Origin: Anaerolineales bacterium
GTDB taxonomy: Bacteria > Chloroflexota > Anaerolineae > Anaerolineales > Villigracilaceae
Length of the DNA stretch: 38,678 bases
Direction: 5' to 3'
Assembly: GCA_030018695.1 (NCBI GenBank)
Contig: JASEHI010000018.1
Span: forward strand, 1-38,678
Below are positions 6,994 to 14,429 of this stretch, one piece after another; position 1 is the stretch's first letter, and each line of letters begins with the position of its first letter. The notes beneath the pieces were generated by a model, which saw only the letters and a list, made by a program, of their open reading frames with translations, was not told where the DNA came from and did not search any database. Position numbers and translations under genes: made by a program.

Positions 6994-8310
6994 ATGATAC
7001 TGGTTGGCATTATCGTCGTCCTGGCGGCCGGCTTGATCGGCGTGCTGATCTACCTGAAAAACCAACCGCCGCAGACGCGCGGCTTCCAACCGTTGGTCGA
7101 GATCGCCGCGCAAGAGCCGGATTCATCCAAATGGGGCATCAATTTCCCGAACGAATGGGCCACATTCCAGAAGACGGCTACCAATAACACGGATACCACT
7201 TATAGCGGCTCGAGCGGATTCTCGCACCTGCTGCGCGACCCGCGCCAGGTCATTTTGTTCGCCGGTTACGGCTTTGGTAGGGATTACAACGACGAACGCG
7301 GTCACATGAACGCCCTGACCGACGTGCGCGCTACCAAGCGCGTCAACGAGAAGACGCCGGGCACCTGCTACTCCTGTAAGAGCGCCAACAATCCAGCTTT
7401 GTGGAATGAAATGGGCATGGCGAAATATGACAAGACGCCTTTTGTGGAACTGGGGGCGCGGATTGACCAACCGATCGGCTGCGCCAACTGCCACGAGGCC
7501 GGGACGATGCGCCTGATCGTCACCAACCTCGCGCTGGAAGAGGCCCTTGATGCCCGAGGCATGGACTGGACGACCTTCAGCCGCCAGGAAATGCGCACGG
7601 TCGTCTGCGCCAACTGCCATGTGGAGTACTACTTTGCCGGTGAGAGCAAGTATCTGACCTTCCCCTGGGCAGATGGCACGCGCATCGAGGATGTCATTGC
7701 TTATTATGATGCCCTGGCATTTTCGGATTGGAAATATCCCGGCACGGATACACCCATGCTCAAGGCGCAGCACCCCGAATATGAGTTTTACACCGCCGCC
7801 AGTACGCACTACAATGCTGGGGTCTCCTGCGCCGACTGCCACATGCCCTACGTGCGCGATGGCGCGATGAAATTCTCCAGCCACGATGTGAAAAGTCCGC
7901 TGTTAGAACCAGAACTGGCCTGCGGACAATGTCACACTGATGTGGATTATGTGATCGGGCGGGTCAAGACCATTCAGGATGAAATCTACAAGACGAAGTT
8001 AGCCACTGAGGATGCCATCATTGATGCCATCACAGCCATCCAGGCTGCCGTCAAGGTATCCGACGTGGGCCCGGTTCTCTTGGAAGAGGCGCGTACCCTG
8101 CACCGTCACGCCCAGATGCGCTGGGACTTCATCTCGGCGGAGAACAGCATGGGTTTCCATAATCCCGAAGAGGCGTTGCGCATTCTGGCAGACGCCATCA
8201 ACCTGGCACGCCAGGCGCAGATGAAAGCCGCCCAGTCTGCCCACGCCCCGTCCCTGTTGAATATTGGCGTGTACGATGGTATGCATCCGAAGCCGGTGCC
8301 CGCGCCGTAG
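6994..8310 (+). CDS. nrfA: Cytochrome c nitrite reductase catalytic subunit, pentaheme NrfA
   Basis: Starting at ATG 6994 (MILVGIIVVLAAG) the protein has 438 aa. It has an N-terminal hydrophobic signal/anchor, the active-site heme motif CYSCK (125-129), and four further motifs: CANCH (163-167), CANCH (205-209), CADCH (279-283) and CGQCH (310-314). CXXCK for heme 1, with Lys as proximal ligand, is diagnostic of classical NrfA. VEYYF after the third motif carries the Tyr of the catalytic site. It carries out six-electron reduction of nitrite to ammonium outside the membrane with electrons from NrfH. A strong AGGAGG lies about 20 nt upstream, better placed for an ATG at 6977. That ATG opens a six-codon ORF whose stop overlaps this start (ATGA), so reinitiation, or an authentic start upstream lost by frameshift, is possible. 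Confidence 0.95.
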   Translation: MILVGIIVVLAAGLIGVLIYLKNQPPQTRGFQPLVEIAAQEPDSSKWGINFPNEWATFQKTATNNTDTTYSGSSGFSHLLRDPRQVILFAGYGFGRDYNDERGHMNALTDVRATKRVNEKTPGTCYSCKSANNPALWNEMGMAKYDKTPFVELGARIDQPIGCANCHEAGTMRLIVTNLALEEALDARGMDWTTFSRQEMRTVVCANCHVEYYFAGESKYLTFPWADGTRIEDVIAYYDALAFSDWKYPGTDTPMLKAQHPEYEFYTAASTHYNAGVSCADCHMPYVRDGAMKFSSHDVKSPLLEPELACGQCHTDVDYVIGRVKTIQDEIYKTKLATEDAIIDAITAIQAAVKVSDVGPVLLEEARTLHRHAQMRWDFISAENSMGFHNPEEALRILADAINLARQAQMKAAQSAHAPSLLNIGVYDGMHPKPVPAP

Positions 8311-8370
8311 CCCTCACTCCTGGCCCCTTCACGCTGCACCCCTGTCGGGCTCTCATCGGGCGAGGGGAGT

Positions 8371-8400
8371 CTATTCTCTATTCTCTACTTCCGATTTTCT
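8371..8400. repeat. CTCTATTCT word array between nrfA and the Crp/Fnr gene
   Basis: Tandem ctattctctattctctac words lie in the convergent gap and touch the regulator stop codon. The same words form the in-frame priA array at 18184-18230. Confidence 0.7.
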
Positions 8401-9097
8401 AATTCCACGGCCCCTGTGCCCATTGACGGAGGGCTTCGGAGTCTGCGACCGTGATGCGCCGGTTTTCCATCTGGATGGCGCCGCTGCGTTCCAACTCTTT
8501 GAGCGAGCGCGCCACCACTTCGCGCACCGTGCCCAGCCGCGCCGCCAGTTGTTCCTGGGTCAGGTGCGAACCCTTGCCGCTCCGTTCCTCTTCCGGCAGG
8601 GTGCTGATCAGCCGCGCCAGGCGGTGAGTCACCTGATAAAAAGCCATCTCGCTGACCGCGCGTACCAGCCCGCGCAGGTTCTGTCCCAGGTTGACGATCA
8701 CTTTCTGGGCAAACTCCGGGCTGGCAGCCACCATGCGGCGGACGCACTCCGCCTCCACCACCCAGACGCGGCTGGCCTCGAGCGCCTCGGTATTGACCGG
8801 ATTCGTCCCGCCATCGAAAACCGATACCTCGTTGAACGTGTCCTTCTCTTGTGCCAACCGGACGATGTACTGGCGTCCCTGCGGCGAGAGACGGTAGAGC
8901 TTGATGCATCCGCTGTGGACGATATGCAACCCGGCGCACGGGTCATCTTCGAGAAAGAGCGTCTCGCCGCGCGCAAACTCGCGCAGCGCGGTGCACCCGG
9001 CCACCTGGCGTAAATCTGGCTCGGCCATGTGGTCGAAATAGGGATTTTCCAGCAGGGCGCGGAGTTTCTCCGCCGGATCAACCTTGATGATGCGCAT
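8399..9097 (-). CDS. Crp/Fnr family transcriptional regulator
   Basis: I chose the ATG at 9097 (MRIIKVDPAEKL, 232 aa); the extra N-terminal residues of the longer frame are arginine-rich and unlike the family. An N-terminal cyclic-nucleotide-binding-type beta-barrel (about 15-125, with GETLFLEDD and GCIKLYRLSP) is followed by the dimer helix and a winged helix-turn-helix (LTQEQLAARLGTVREVVARSLKEL, about 180-205). There is no N-terminal Cys cluster, so it is not an iron-sulfur Fnr. It faces nrfHA convergently, which makes it a candidate regulator of nitrite respiration or nitrosative stress, but that link is only contextual. No Shine-Dalgarno sequence precedes the start, and an inverted CCTTCGTG array lies just upstream. 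Confidence 0.85.
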   Translation of the reverse strand: MRIIKVDPAEKLRALLENPYFDHMAEPDLRQVAGCTALREFARGETLFLEDDPCAGLHIVHSGCIKLYRLSPQGRQYIVRLAQEKDTFNEVSVFDGGTNPVNTEALEASRVWVVEAECVRRMVAASPEFAQKVIVNLGQNLRGLVRAVSEMAFYQVTHRLARLISTLPEEERSGKGSHLTQEQLAARLGTVREVVARSLKELERSGAIQMENRRITVADSEALRQWAQGPWN

Positions 9098-9129
9098 GGA
9101 AAATATTTCGCGTCGAACACCCTTGCGGG

Positions 9130-9192
9130 TACGAAGTGACACGAAGTACCTTTTTCTTCGTGAACCTTCGCGAACCTTCGTGTCCTTCGTGG
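9130..9192. repeat. Inverted CCTTCGTG word array
   Basis: ACGAAGTGACACGAAG (from 9131) faces words CCTTCGTGTCCTTCGTGG. The arms are near-complementary. It lies between the DUF6159 gene and the Crp/Fnr gene, both on the minus strand. Confidence 0.8.
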
Positions 9193-9199
9193 TAAAAAA

Positions 9200-10096
9200 T
9201 CACTTTCCCAATACTGCCGCCAGCGGCGCGGGGGCGGCCACTCGGACCGACTGCCCGCTCGCCTGCGCCTTTTCCACGTCACGTGCCCACAGGTACAGGC
9301 AGGTATGGTAGGCAGTGGCCGTGTACGAGGTCACGATGGTGGCGACCATGATGAAGAGGCTGGCGATGATCACGCCCAACCCGATGCCGGTTACCAGGCC
9401 GAAGATCTGCTCCGGGCCGGTCAACGAGATGATGCCCAGGCCGACGCCAAGGCCGAGAGCGATGCCGGTCGCGCCGAGCAGGAAGCCGATCAGCCCGTTG
9501 ACCGCCTTCACGCCTACCGTGCTGATGCCGACCAGCAAGAGATTGTTCCTAACGATGTTACCGGCGCGCTTGATGCCGTCTTTGATGTTGATGTCTTCGA
9601 TGATCATCGCCGGCAGGATCAGGAAAGCGGCCTCGGTCCAGACAGTGTCAATCAGCCCGGCCAGGAAATTGCGCCCGCCGCTCTTCCCCTTGCCTTTGAC
9701 TGCGTTCTTGACCAGGTTGACCAGCGTCGAAGCGGCCGCCAGACTGAGGATGTCCAGCCAGTCGCGCTTGACAATCGCCCAGGCCTTTTCCATCACGCCA
9801 TCCCCCTCGGCCAGGTAGCCGTAGATGAGATAGATGGTCATCGCCGAGAAGATATACCCGACGGAATACTGGGCGAAAACGAGAACCGCGCCCAAGCCGA
9901 ACAGCACAACCTGTCCGACCAGGTTGTTATTGCCGCCGAGCAGGAATCCCGCCCCGACCATCGGCAGGATGAAGATGACCGAGACGATGAACCCGGCGAA
10001 CAGGGCGTAGATGGATGGTTTGATCAGGTCTTTATCCTTGAAGGCCATTTGCCAGGCTTGCTTGAGAAACGACCAACCGCGAGAGAAGGATTGCAT
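9200..10096 (-). CDS. DUF6159-type integral membrane protein
   Basis: The 298-aa protein starts MQSFSRGWSFLKQAWQM, the amphipathic N-terminal segment typical of this uncharacterised family. About six hydrophobic segments follow, including SIYALFAGFIVSVIFILP (about 28-50), VVLFGLGAVLVFAQYSVGYIF (about 63-95) and the glycine-rich IGFLLGATGIALGLGVGLGII (about 200-225). A conserved-looking soluble loop lies around 105-165. The ATG has a good GGAGG 6 nt upstream and a -10 TATAAT 29 nt upstream. It is a single-gene transcript by spacing. Function is unknown; nothing nearby suggests a partner. Family call is from recall of the N-terminus and topology. Confidence 0.65.
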   Translation of the reverse strand: MQSFSRGWSFLKQAWQMAFKDKDLIKPSIYALFAGFIVSVIFILPMVGAGFLLGGNNNLVGQVVLFGLGAVLVFAQYSVGYIFSAMTIYLIYGYLAEGDGVMEKAWAIVKRDWLDILSLAAASTLVNLVKNAVKGKGKSGGRNFLAGLIDTVWTEAAFLILPAMIIEDINIKDGIKRAGNIVRNNLLLVGISTVGVKAVNGLIGFLLGATGIALGLGVGLGIISLTGPEQIFGLVTGIGLGVIIASLFIMVATIVTSYTATAYHTCLYLWARDVEKAQASGQSVRVAAPAPLAAVLGK

Positions 10097-10125
10097 GGGA
10101 TACCTCCAGAAATAGGTTTTGGTTG

Positions 10126-10131
10126 ATTATA
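10126..10131 (-). promoter_or_regulatory. -10 box of the DUF6159 gene
   Basis: Reads TATAAT on the minus strand, 29 nt before the ATG, followed by GGAGG. No good -35 is seen 17 nt upstream. Confidence 0.5.
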
Positions 10132-10172
10132 GTCTGATTGGCAGGTGTACGGTCTGATTGCAGAAAGTTTTT

Positions 10173-10255
10173 GCCGCGGATTATACGGATTGTCACTGAT
10201 TCTAAAACCCAATCCGTGCCGAAGGCCTACTCGGTAAATCCGTGAAATCTGTGGC
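10173..10255. repeat. Inverted AATCCGTG array with a nested second element
   Basis: The left arm (CCGCGGATTATACGGATT) and right arm (AATCCGTGAAATCTGTGGC) are near inverse complements. The 20-nt CCTACTCGGT element (10217-10236) is inserted inside the right arm. Confidence 0.85.
10217..10236. repeat. Interspersed CCTACTCGGT element, copy 3 (nested)
   Basis: Identical over 20 nt to 6424-6443. It interrupts AATCCGTG, which resumes immediately afterwards as AAATCCGTG. Confidence 0.85.
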
Positions 10256-10384
10256 TTATATTTTTGGCATCGCGCTCGCGATGAACTTCGCCAGATTAGC
10301 CTTCAACTCGGCCAGCGAGGGCGTGTGGATGTACATCTCTTTGTCTTGCTCTTCCGGCTTGGTTTCGGGCTTTTCTTCGGGCAA
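10256..10384 (-). CDS. Small 42-aa ORF at the end of the methyltransferase operon
   Basis: A TTG start at 10384 is preceded by AGGAG at good spacing and lies 17 nt after the receiver-protein stop. The product begins as a charged stretch (PEEKPETKPEEQDKE) and ends in a helix-forming segment (SLAELKANLAKFIAS). Its TAA overlaps the edge of the repeat array. No family is recognised. It could be a small operon protein, or the C-terminal remnant of a gene that lost its front when the operon was inserted; the strong ribosome site favours translation. Confidence 0.45.
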   Translation of the reverse strand: MPEEKPETKPEEQDKEMYIHTPSLAELKANLAKFIASAMPKI

Positions 10385-10401
10385 GGGGGACTCCTGGGAT
10401 T

Positions 10402-11526
10402 CTATGATTTTAGGTTTTTGATTATTATGTTCAGGTCAAGATCAGGTGTACCAACTCTTCCGTAAAAACGTACAAATCGTGTTGCAAGGCTTTCCGCGAA
10501 CGGGCTGTCGAGGGATGCTATTCTGTTGTGGTTGTTGAGTTCATTGGAGGGCATAGCTTCTAATTTTTGGAAGTCAACCAGAAGATCAGGAATATCAAAG
10601 ATTCCAGGCAAGAAGTGGAATCTATCAGCTTGTCCGACTTGTCGGTTATTACTCAACAAAGCTTCGAGTGCTTTGCCCTTTCTGGCATCGTTTTGCCATT
10701 CTCCATACTCTCTTTGATCTTTTAGCAACGTACAATGTGCGATCAATACCAGTTCTGCTTTTGTTTTACCATCCCGTTCGACCATATCACATGAAGGAGT
10801 GAGAACTACAATGTATTCCCCACTCTCTTTATTGAAAAGATCGCCGGTCTCAGTTGTCGTAGATAATGGCGGGATAATATAGTACTCCATCGGGTGAACG
10901 TTTTCGCCAGGAATAATATCTACTTGTTGATCGCCCAAATCCCTCATTAACTGCAAAATCCCAGACCTTGCTAATGAAAGTGACAATCGTCTGGCCAGTA
11001 AATAAGCCAGTTCAATATTCTTTGCTTTAGTGAGAAACTCCTCCCAGTTCTCTGCAACAAATCCCCACATATATTCGCGTTGCACATTTTCAAAATGGCG
11101 CATCAATGCTCGGTTAATCACTGGTAACTGTGCACTGAAGATTTCACCAATGGTCCTAATCAAATTCGCCGGATCAGGCTCTTTGACGACAACTTTAACC
11201 AAAGGAGATTGTAATTCTTTGACCAAATTCGGCAGCGCAGTATAAAACACTACTGGAACGAAGCGCCTGGATTTAATAGCATGAAGCGTTTGCGCGCCGG
11301 CCTCCTCATCTCTTGTTTGATCGTGAGGCCCTAAGCGTACATCAAGTATGACCAAATCGAAGCGCTGGCTTTCCAGTCTGTCCATTGCCAAAGAGAAATC
11401 GTTTATCGCCTCGACATTTACCTTGTCTGGAGTAATGTCCCATTTCTCGCCTTCCAGGACTTCCTTAACTTGAGTGCAGGCGTCGAGATCATCATCGACA
11501 TAAAGAATTCGCCAACTATTGTTCAT
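10402..11526 (-). CDS. Receiver-domain protein with an uncharacterised C-terminal domain
   Basis: Residues 6-125 form a CheY-like receiver: acidic pocket Asp11-Asp13 (LYVDDD), phosphoacceptor Asp62 (LVILDVRLG), Thr96 and Lys115. A helical linker runs to about 200. The C-terminal part (about 205-374) has no helix-turn-helix or known output domain. It contains YYIIPP, a conserved-looking VLTPSCDMVE (Cys246, Asp247), KAELVLIAHC, FLPG...LLVDFQKL and a terminal RIASLDSPFAESLATRFVRFYGRVGTPD. I recall similar SCD...VDFR...FARFxGRVG segments in uncharacterised proteins near defence genes, but cannot name a family. Its start overlaps the kinase stop by one base (TAATG), so it is very probably phosphorylated by that protein. 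AT-rich, like the rest of the operon. Output may be protein-protein or enzymatic. Confidence 0.75.
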   Translation of the reverse strand: MNNSWRILYVDDDLDACTQVKEVLEGEKWDITPDKVNVEAINDFSLAMDRLESQRFDLVILDVRLGPHDQTRDEEAGAQTLHAIKSRRFVPVVFYTALPNLVKELQSPLVKVVVKEPDPANLIRTIGEIFSAQLPVINRALMRHFENVQREYMWGFVAENWEEFLTKAKNIELAYLLARRLSLSLARSGILQLMRDLGDQQVDIIPGENVHPMEYYIIPPLSTTTETGDLFNKESGEYIVVLTPSCDMVERDGKTKAELVLIAHCTLLKDQREYGEWQNDARKGKALEALLSNNRQVGQADRFHFLPGIFDIPDLLVDFQKLEAMPSNELNNHNRIASLDSPFAESLATRFVRFYGRVGTPDLDLNIIIKNLKS

Positions 11527-13700
11527 TACACCCTCCTTCGTAGAAGAATTCGGAAAGTTGCTCCAGATAAAGGACCACTGTTCAGCAATTCGAGCGATCC
11601 ATCGTAGTATTCACTTATTATCTCGCCAGCAATAGTTAACCCAAGTCCGACCCCATCAGGTTTTGTAGAAAAATAAGGTTCAAAAATGAAATCTTTTATA
11701 TCAGGAGCAATGCCCGGGCCGCTGTCTGAAAATATAACTTCAACGTTATCGTCCGATAAACGTTTTACTTGAACAACTATCTTACGAGCGTCTTCCGGAA
11801 TTTTTTCCAGCCAATATAAGCTATTCTGGAGTAAATTTATAAATACTTGTTGAAGTTCAGATTCATCTACTGTGACACGCGTATCGCCGATCGGCGGTTT
11901 GACCTTTACCCGCTTCCTCCTGATTTCTGCGTCTAAAACCGAAAAGGTGTTGGTAATTACCTCTTCCAGGCATTTCTCTACGGGGCGTCCTCGTTTTCTT
12001 CCGCCAAACGGTTCAATCTTTCGGAACAATGTTTCCAGCACATCTGATTGTGAAAATATAGTGTCAAACCGCTCATCCAATTTTTGAACAAAGGATGCCG
12101 AATCCTTTGGCTTAGATTGCGTATCACGTTTACCCAGATACGCCTGTCTACCGATTTTTGATAGAGGGGTCCGTCCGTCGTGTAGTACTGTGTCAATCAA
12201 TTGCCCAAGGGTTGCTAACCGGCGATAGCGGGCAAGAACATCCTGTACCTGCTCCACGCGTCTATCGAGATCACTTTCTTGGTAAGCAATCAAATCTAGC
12301 AGGTCTTTGTCTTCCGGATATCGCTCCTTGACCAGTTTTGATATTGTGGCAATGCTAAATTCTGTGAAGATGCCACCTTTTGCCGCTTTCTGCTCTCGAC
12401 GGGGGCGAACCTTAAACCGTTCCTCTTCAAGAATTGCCAAAGCAGATCTGACAATTTCCTCAAGGTCTTCTAGGGCTTGTCCAGCAATCAGTCCCTCTCG
12501 GTTACTCTGGTCTCGAAGACTGGGGTTTTGATCAGCAGAAATAATTAGATAACCGACAATTTGATTGTTCGAGAGGCACTTTGTCGGATTCTGAACTCTC
12601 CGCAAATCCAAACGCAACCAATCATTGTTTGGCTCACCATAAGGCATTACTCTAAAGCCGTCGCGATATATGCTGATGCCTGCTGCCAAGTTCAATTCTC
12701 TGCGTATGTTGCCAATTGTAGAGCCTATGCGAGATGCCAGTTCACCAAGAATTTCCTGGTCACGATCCCACACACGAAATTCAAAGTTGAAAGGCCCGCA
12801 TTGTGGCTCGCGATTATTCTTGAGGGCAAATTTCCCTTCTTTTGAATGTGGTTTATCAGGCTTGCCAATCAAGATGTTTAATTTATAGGCACCAAGTTTA
12901 TCCACTTCTCCCTGAAGAATGTAGTGAGGACGCATTAGAACTTCCGCAGGTTGAATACTACCTGACAAGTCCTCAAAAGGGGTTTGTAAAATGATCTGGA
13001 AGTCAGTTTTTTCATGAGTTGTGTCAGATACAGAGAAGGGGAAAACCAGTTTCGTGAGACCTCTTCGCAATTCAGTTATCTGTTCTTTGTCCCAATCCTG
13101 CCGGAGATTTTCCATCCGCAGTAGCGTACCGTGAGATGTGTCCATAGAAGAAATATCTAGCCATTCATTCCATAATTTCTTGGCAATACCATTGGCGCAA
13201 AATATTGCAGGTTCGCTCTCTTCCCAAAGGATTTCTACTTCGTCCAGGTAAATATCTTGCTTATCAAATTGACTCCAATCAAAGAAAACACAGACTTCCT
13301 TCAGGCTATTTATTCTCCGTGTGTATACTTCAAGACTATCTGCAAGCCTGGATGCTGCAAAGCGGCCTATTCCTTTTTCTCCTAATACACGACGATTGTA
13401 TACTTCGCTAAAATTTTTCTGCTTTCTATAAAGCGTGGCAGGCTCCATCCAGGCTTCTTGGACTGTTTCCAGGGCCATGCCATGTCCATTATCTAAAACA
13501 TCTATCCTTCCTTGACCTTTCTCCAGGGGGGGTTCAAAGTGAATCAAGACTCGTGTCGCGTCTGCGTCATAGGCGTTTTTTACAAGCTCAATAATTGCCA
13601 CAGTTTCGCTGCTTATGAGTTCATCGCCGAAAGTGCGTAGTATTCGAGCGCGAGGGCGAAGAACTTGAGTGCCTGATCGCTTTTCTGATACCTCAGTCAT
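11526..13700 (-). CDS. Dual-GHKL protein: MORC/Hsp90-like ATPase fused to a histidine kinase
   Basis: The 724-aa protein carries two GHKL ATP-binding modules. The N-terminal one is HATPase_c_3/MORC-like: IIELVKNAYDAD (37-46), DNGHGM (70-75) and GEKGIGRFA (107-115), followed by an S5-like region. The C-terminal one is a kinase core: phosphoacceptor candidate His507 in LHDGRTPLSKIG, N-box FINLLQNSLYWL, then DSGPGIAP, the FEPYFSTK loop and GVGLGLTIAGEI. No transmembrane segment or PAS domain is present, so it is a cytoplasmic sensor. MORC-like GHKL ATPases are known from restriction-modification operons. Here one is joined to phosphorelay chemistry and followed by a receiver protein. The ATG has AAAGGA upstream, overlapping the glycosylase stop. 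Confidence 0.85.
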   Translation of the reverse strand: MTEVSEKRSGTQVLRPRARILRTFGDELISSETVAIIELVKNAYDADATRVLIHFEPPLEKGQGRIDVLDNGHGMALETVQEAWMEPATLYRKQKNFSEVYNRRVLGEKGIGRFAASRLADSLEVYTRRINSLKEVCVFFDWSQFDKQDIYLDEVEILWEESEPAIFCANGIAKKLWNEWLDISSMDTSHGTLLRMENLRQDWDKEQITELRRGLTKLVFPFSVSDTTHEKTDFQIILQTPFEDLSGSIQPAEVLMRPHYILQGEVDKLGAYKLNILIGKPDKPHSKEGKFALKNNREPQCGPFNFEFRVWDRDQEILGELASRIGSTIGNIRRELNLAAGISIYRDGFRVMPYGEPNNDWLRLDLRRVQNPTKCLSNNQIVGYLIISADQNPSLRDQSNREGLIAGQALEDLEEIVRSALAILEEERFKVRPRREQKAAKGGIFTEFSIATISKLVKERYPEDKDLLDLIAYQESDLDRRVEQVQDVLARYRRLATLGQLIDTVLHDGRTPLSKIGRQAYLGKRDTQSKPKDSASFVQKLDERFDTIFSQSDVLETLFRKIEPFGGRKRGRPVEKCLEEVITNTFSVLDAEIRRKRVKVKPPIGDTRVTVDESELQQVFINLLQNSLYWLEKIPEDARKIVVQVKRLSDDNVEVIFSDSGPGIAPDIKDFIFEPYFSTKPDGVGLGLTIAGEIISEYYDGSLELLNSGPLSGATFRILLRRRV

Positions 13701-13712
13701 GCCATGATCCTT

Positions 13713-14429
13713 TCAAAAGGTCTTGCTGTTCGTTAAACTGGCGGTATAACTGCAAAGTGTTTGTATTGGACAATCACCGCACAGCGGGAGTGCCCTTTTC
13801 AGGCAAATCAAATGTGCCAAATCCAATAATGCATAATTGTAAGCCCTGGGCCTGGTAAGATGAACTAAGCTCTCTATGGTTTTTCTATAAAGCGAATTGC
13901 GTCGAGACGAATCTTTTATTTCAAGCCCAAAGAGTCGCCCAATTACCCGAACCGTGTTGGTGTCTATCAGTGGTTCTGGTATATTCCAGGAAAAGCATCT
14001 GACTGCTCCGGAAATATATTCACTGACACCAGGTAGGGATAGCAAATCTTTTTTACTTTCCGGAATTATTCCATTGAAACGGACATCCAATTGATTAGCC
14101 ATTTCACGGATTAAATCTAATCGCCACTGTAATCCTAAAGGAGAGATGATTTTGTATAGATAATTTTTTGATGCCTTTGACAACGAATACACATTGGGAA
14201 AGCGGACAATAAAATCCTCATAAACCGGAACAACCTGTTTCGCTTGCGTCCGATGCAACATCACTTCAGCAATCAAGATTTGGTAAGGATCTTCCGTCAG
14301 ACGCCATGGGTAAGAACGAAAATTCCGCTTGCCCCAAAAAAGAATCGCTTTGTGAAATACCGATACGTTCAGTTCATGTTCCCCTATTCTGATAACACTG
14401 GGCTTTGAATTCTTTCTAACCGACATCAT
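13713..14429 (-). CDS. HhH-GPD DNA glycosylase, MIG-type (thymine-DNA mismatch glycosylase)
   Basis: The 238-aa protein is an endonuclease III/MutY superfamily member: DPYQILIAEVMLHRT (47-61), helix-hairpin-helix LPGVSEYISGAV (132-143), catalytic Asp156 (LIDTNTVRVIGRLFG) and an iron-sulfur cluster of Cys209, 217, 220 and 226. Tyr138 occupies the position that is Lys in bifunctional EndoIII, Ser in MutY and Tyr126 in the archaeal T:G glycosylase Mig.Mth, and the surrounding sequence resembles MIG. Mig.Mth is encoded next to a C5-cytosine methyltransferase and repairs T:G from 5-methylcytosine deamination; this gene follows such a methyltransferase with no gap (TAAATGATG). The first Cys spacing is X7 rather than the usual X6. 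An A/G-specific MutY role is the alternative. Confidence 0.85.
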   Translation of the reverse strand: MMSVRKNSKPSVIRIGEHELNVSVFHKAILFWGKRNFRSYPWRLTEDPYQILIAEVMLHRTQAKQVVPVYEDFIVRFPNVYSLSKASKNYLYKIISPLGLQWRLDLIREMANQLDVRFNGIIPESKKDLLSLPGVSEYISGAVRCFSWNIPEPLIDTNTVRVIGRLFGLEIKDSSRRNSLYRKTIESLVHLTRPRAYNYALLDLAHLICLKRALPLCGDCPIQTLCSYTASLTNSKTF

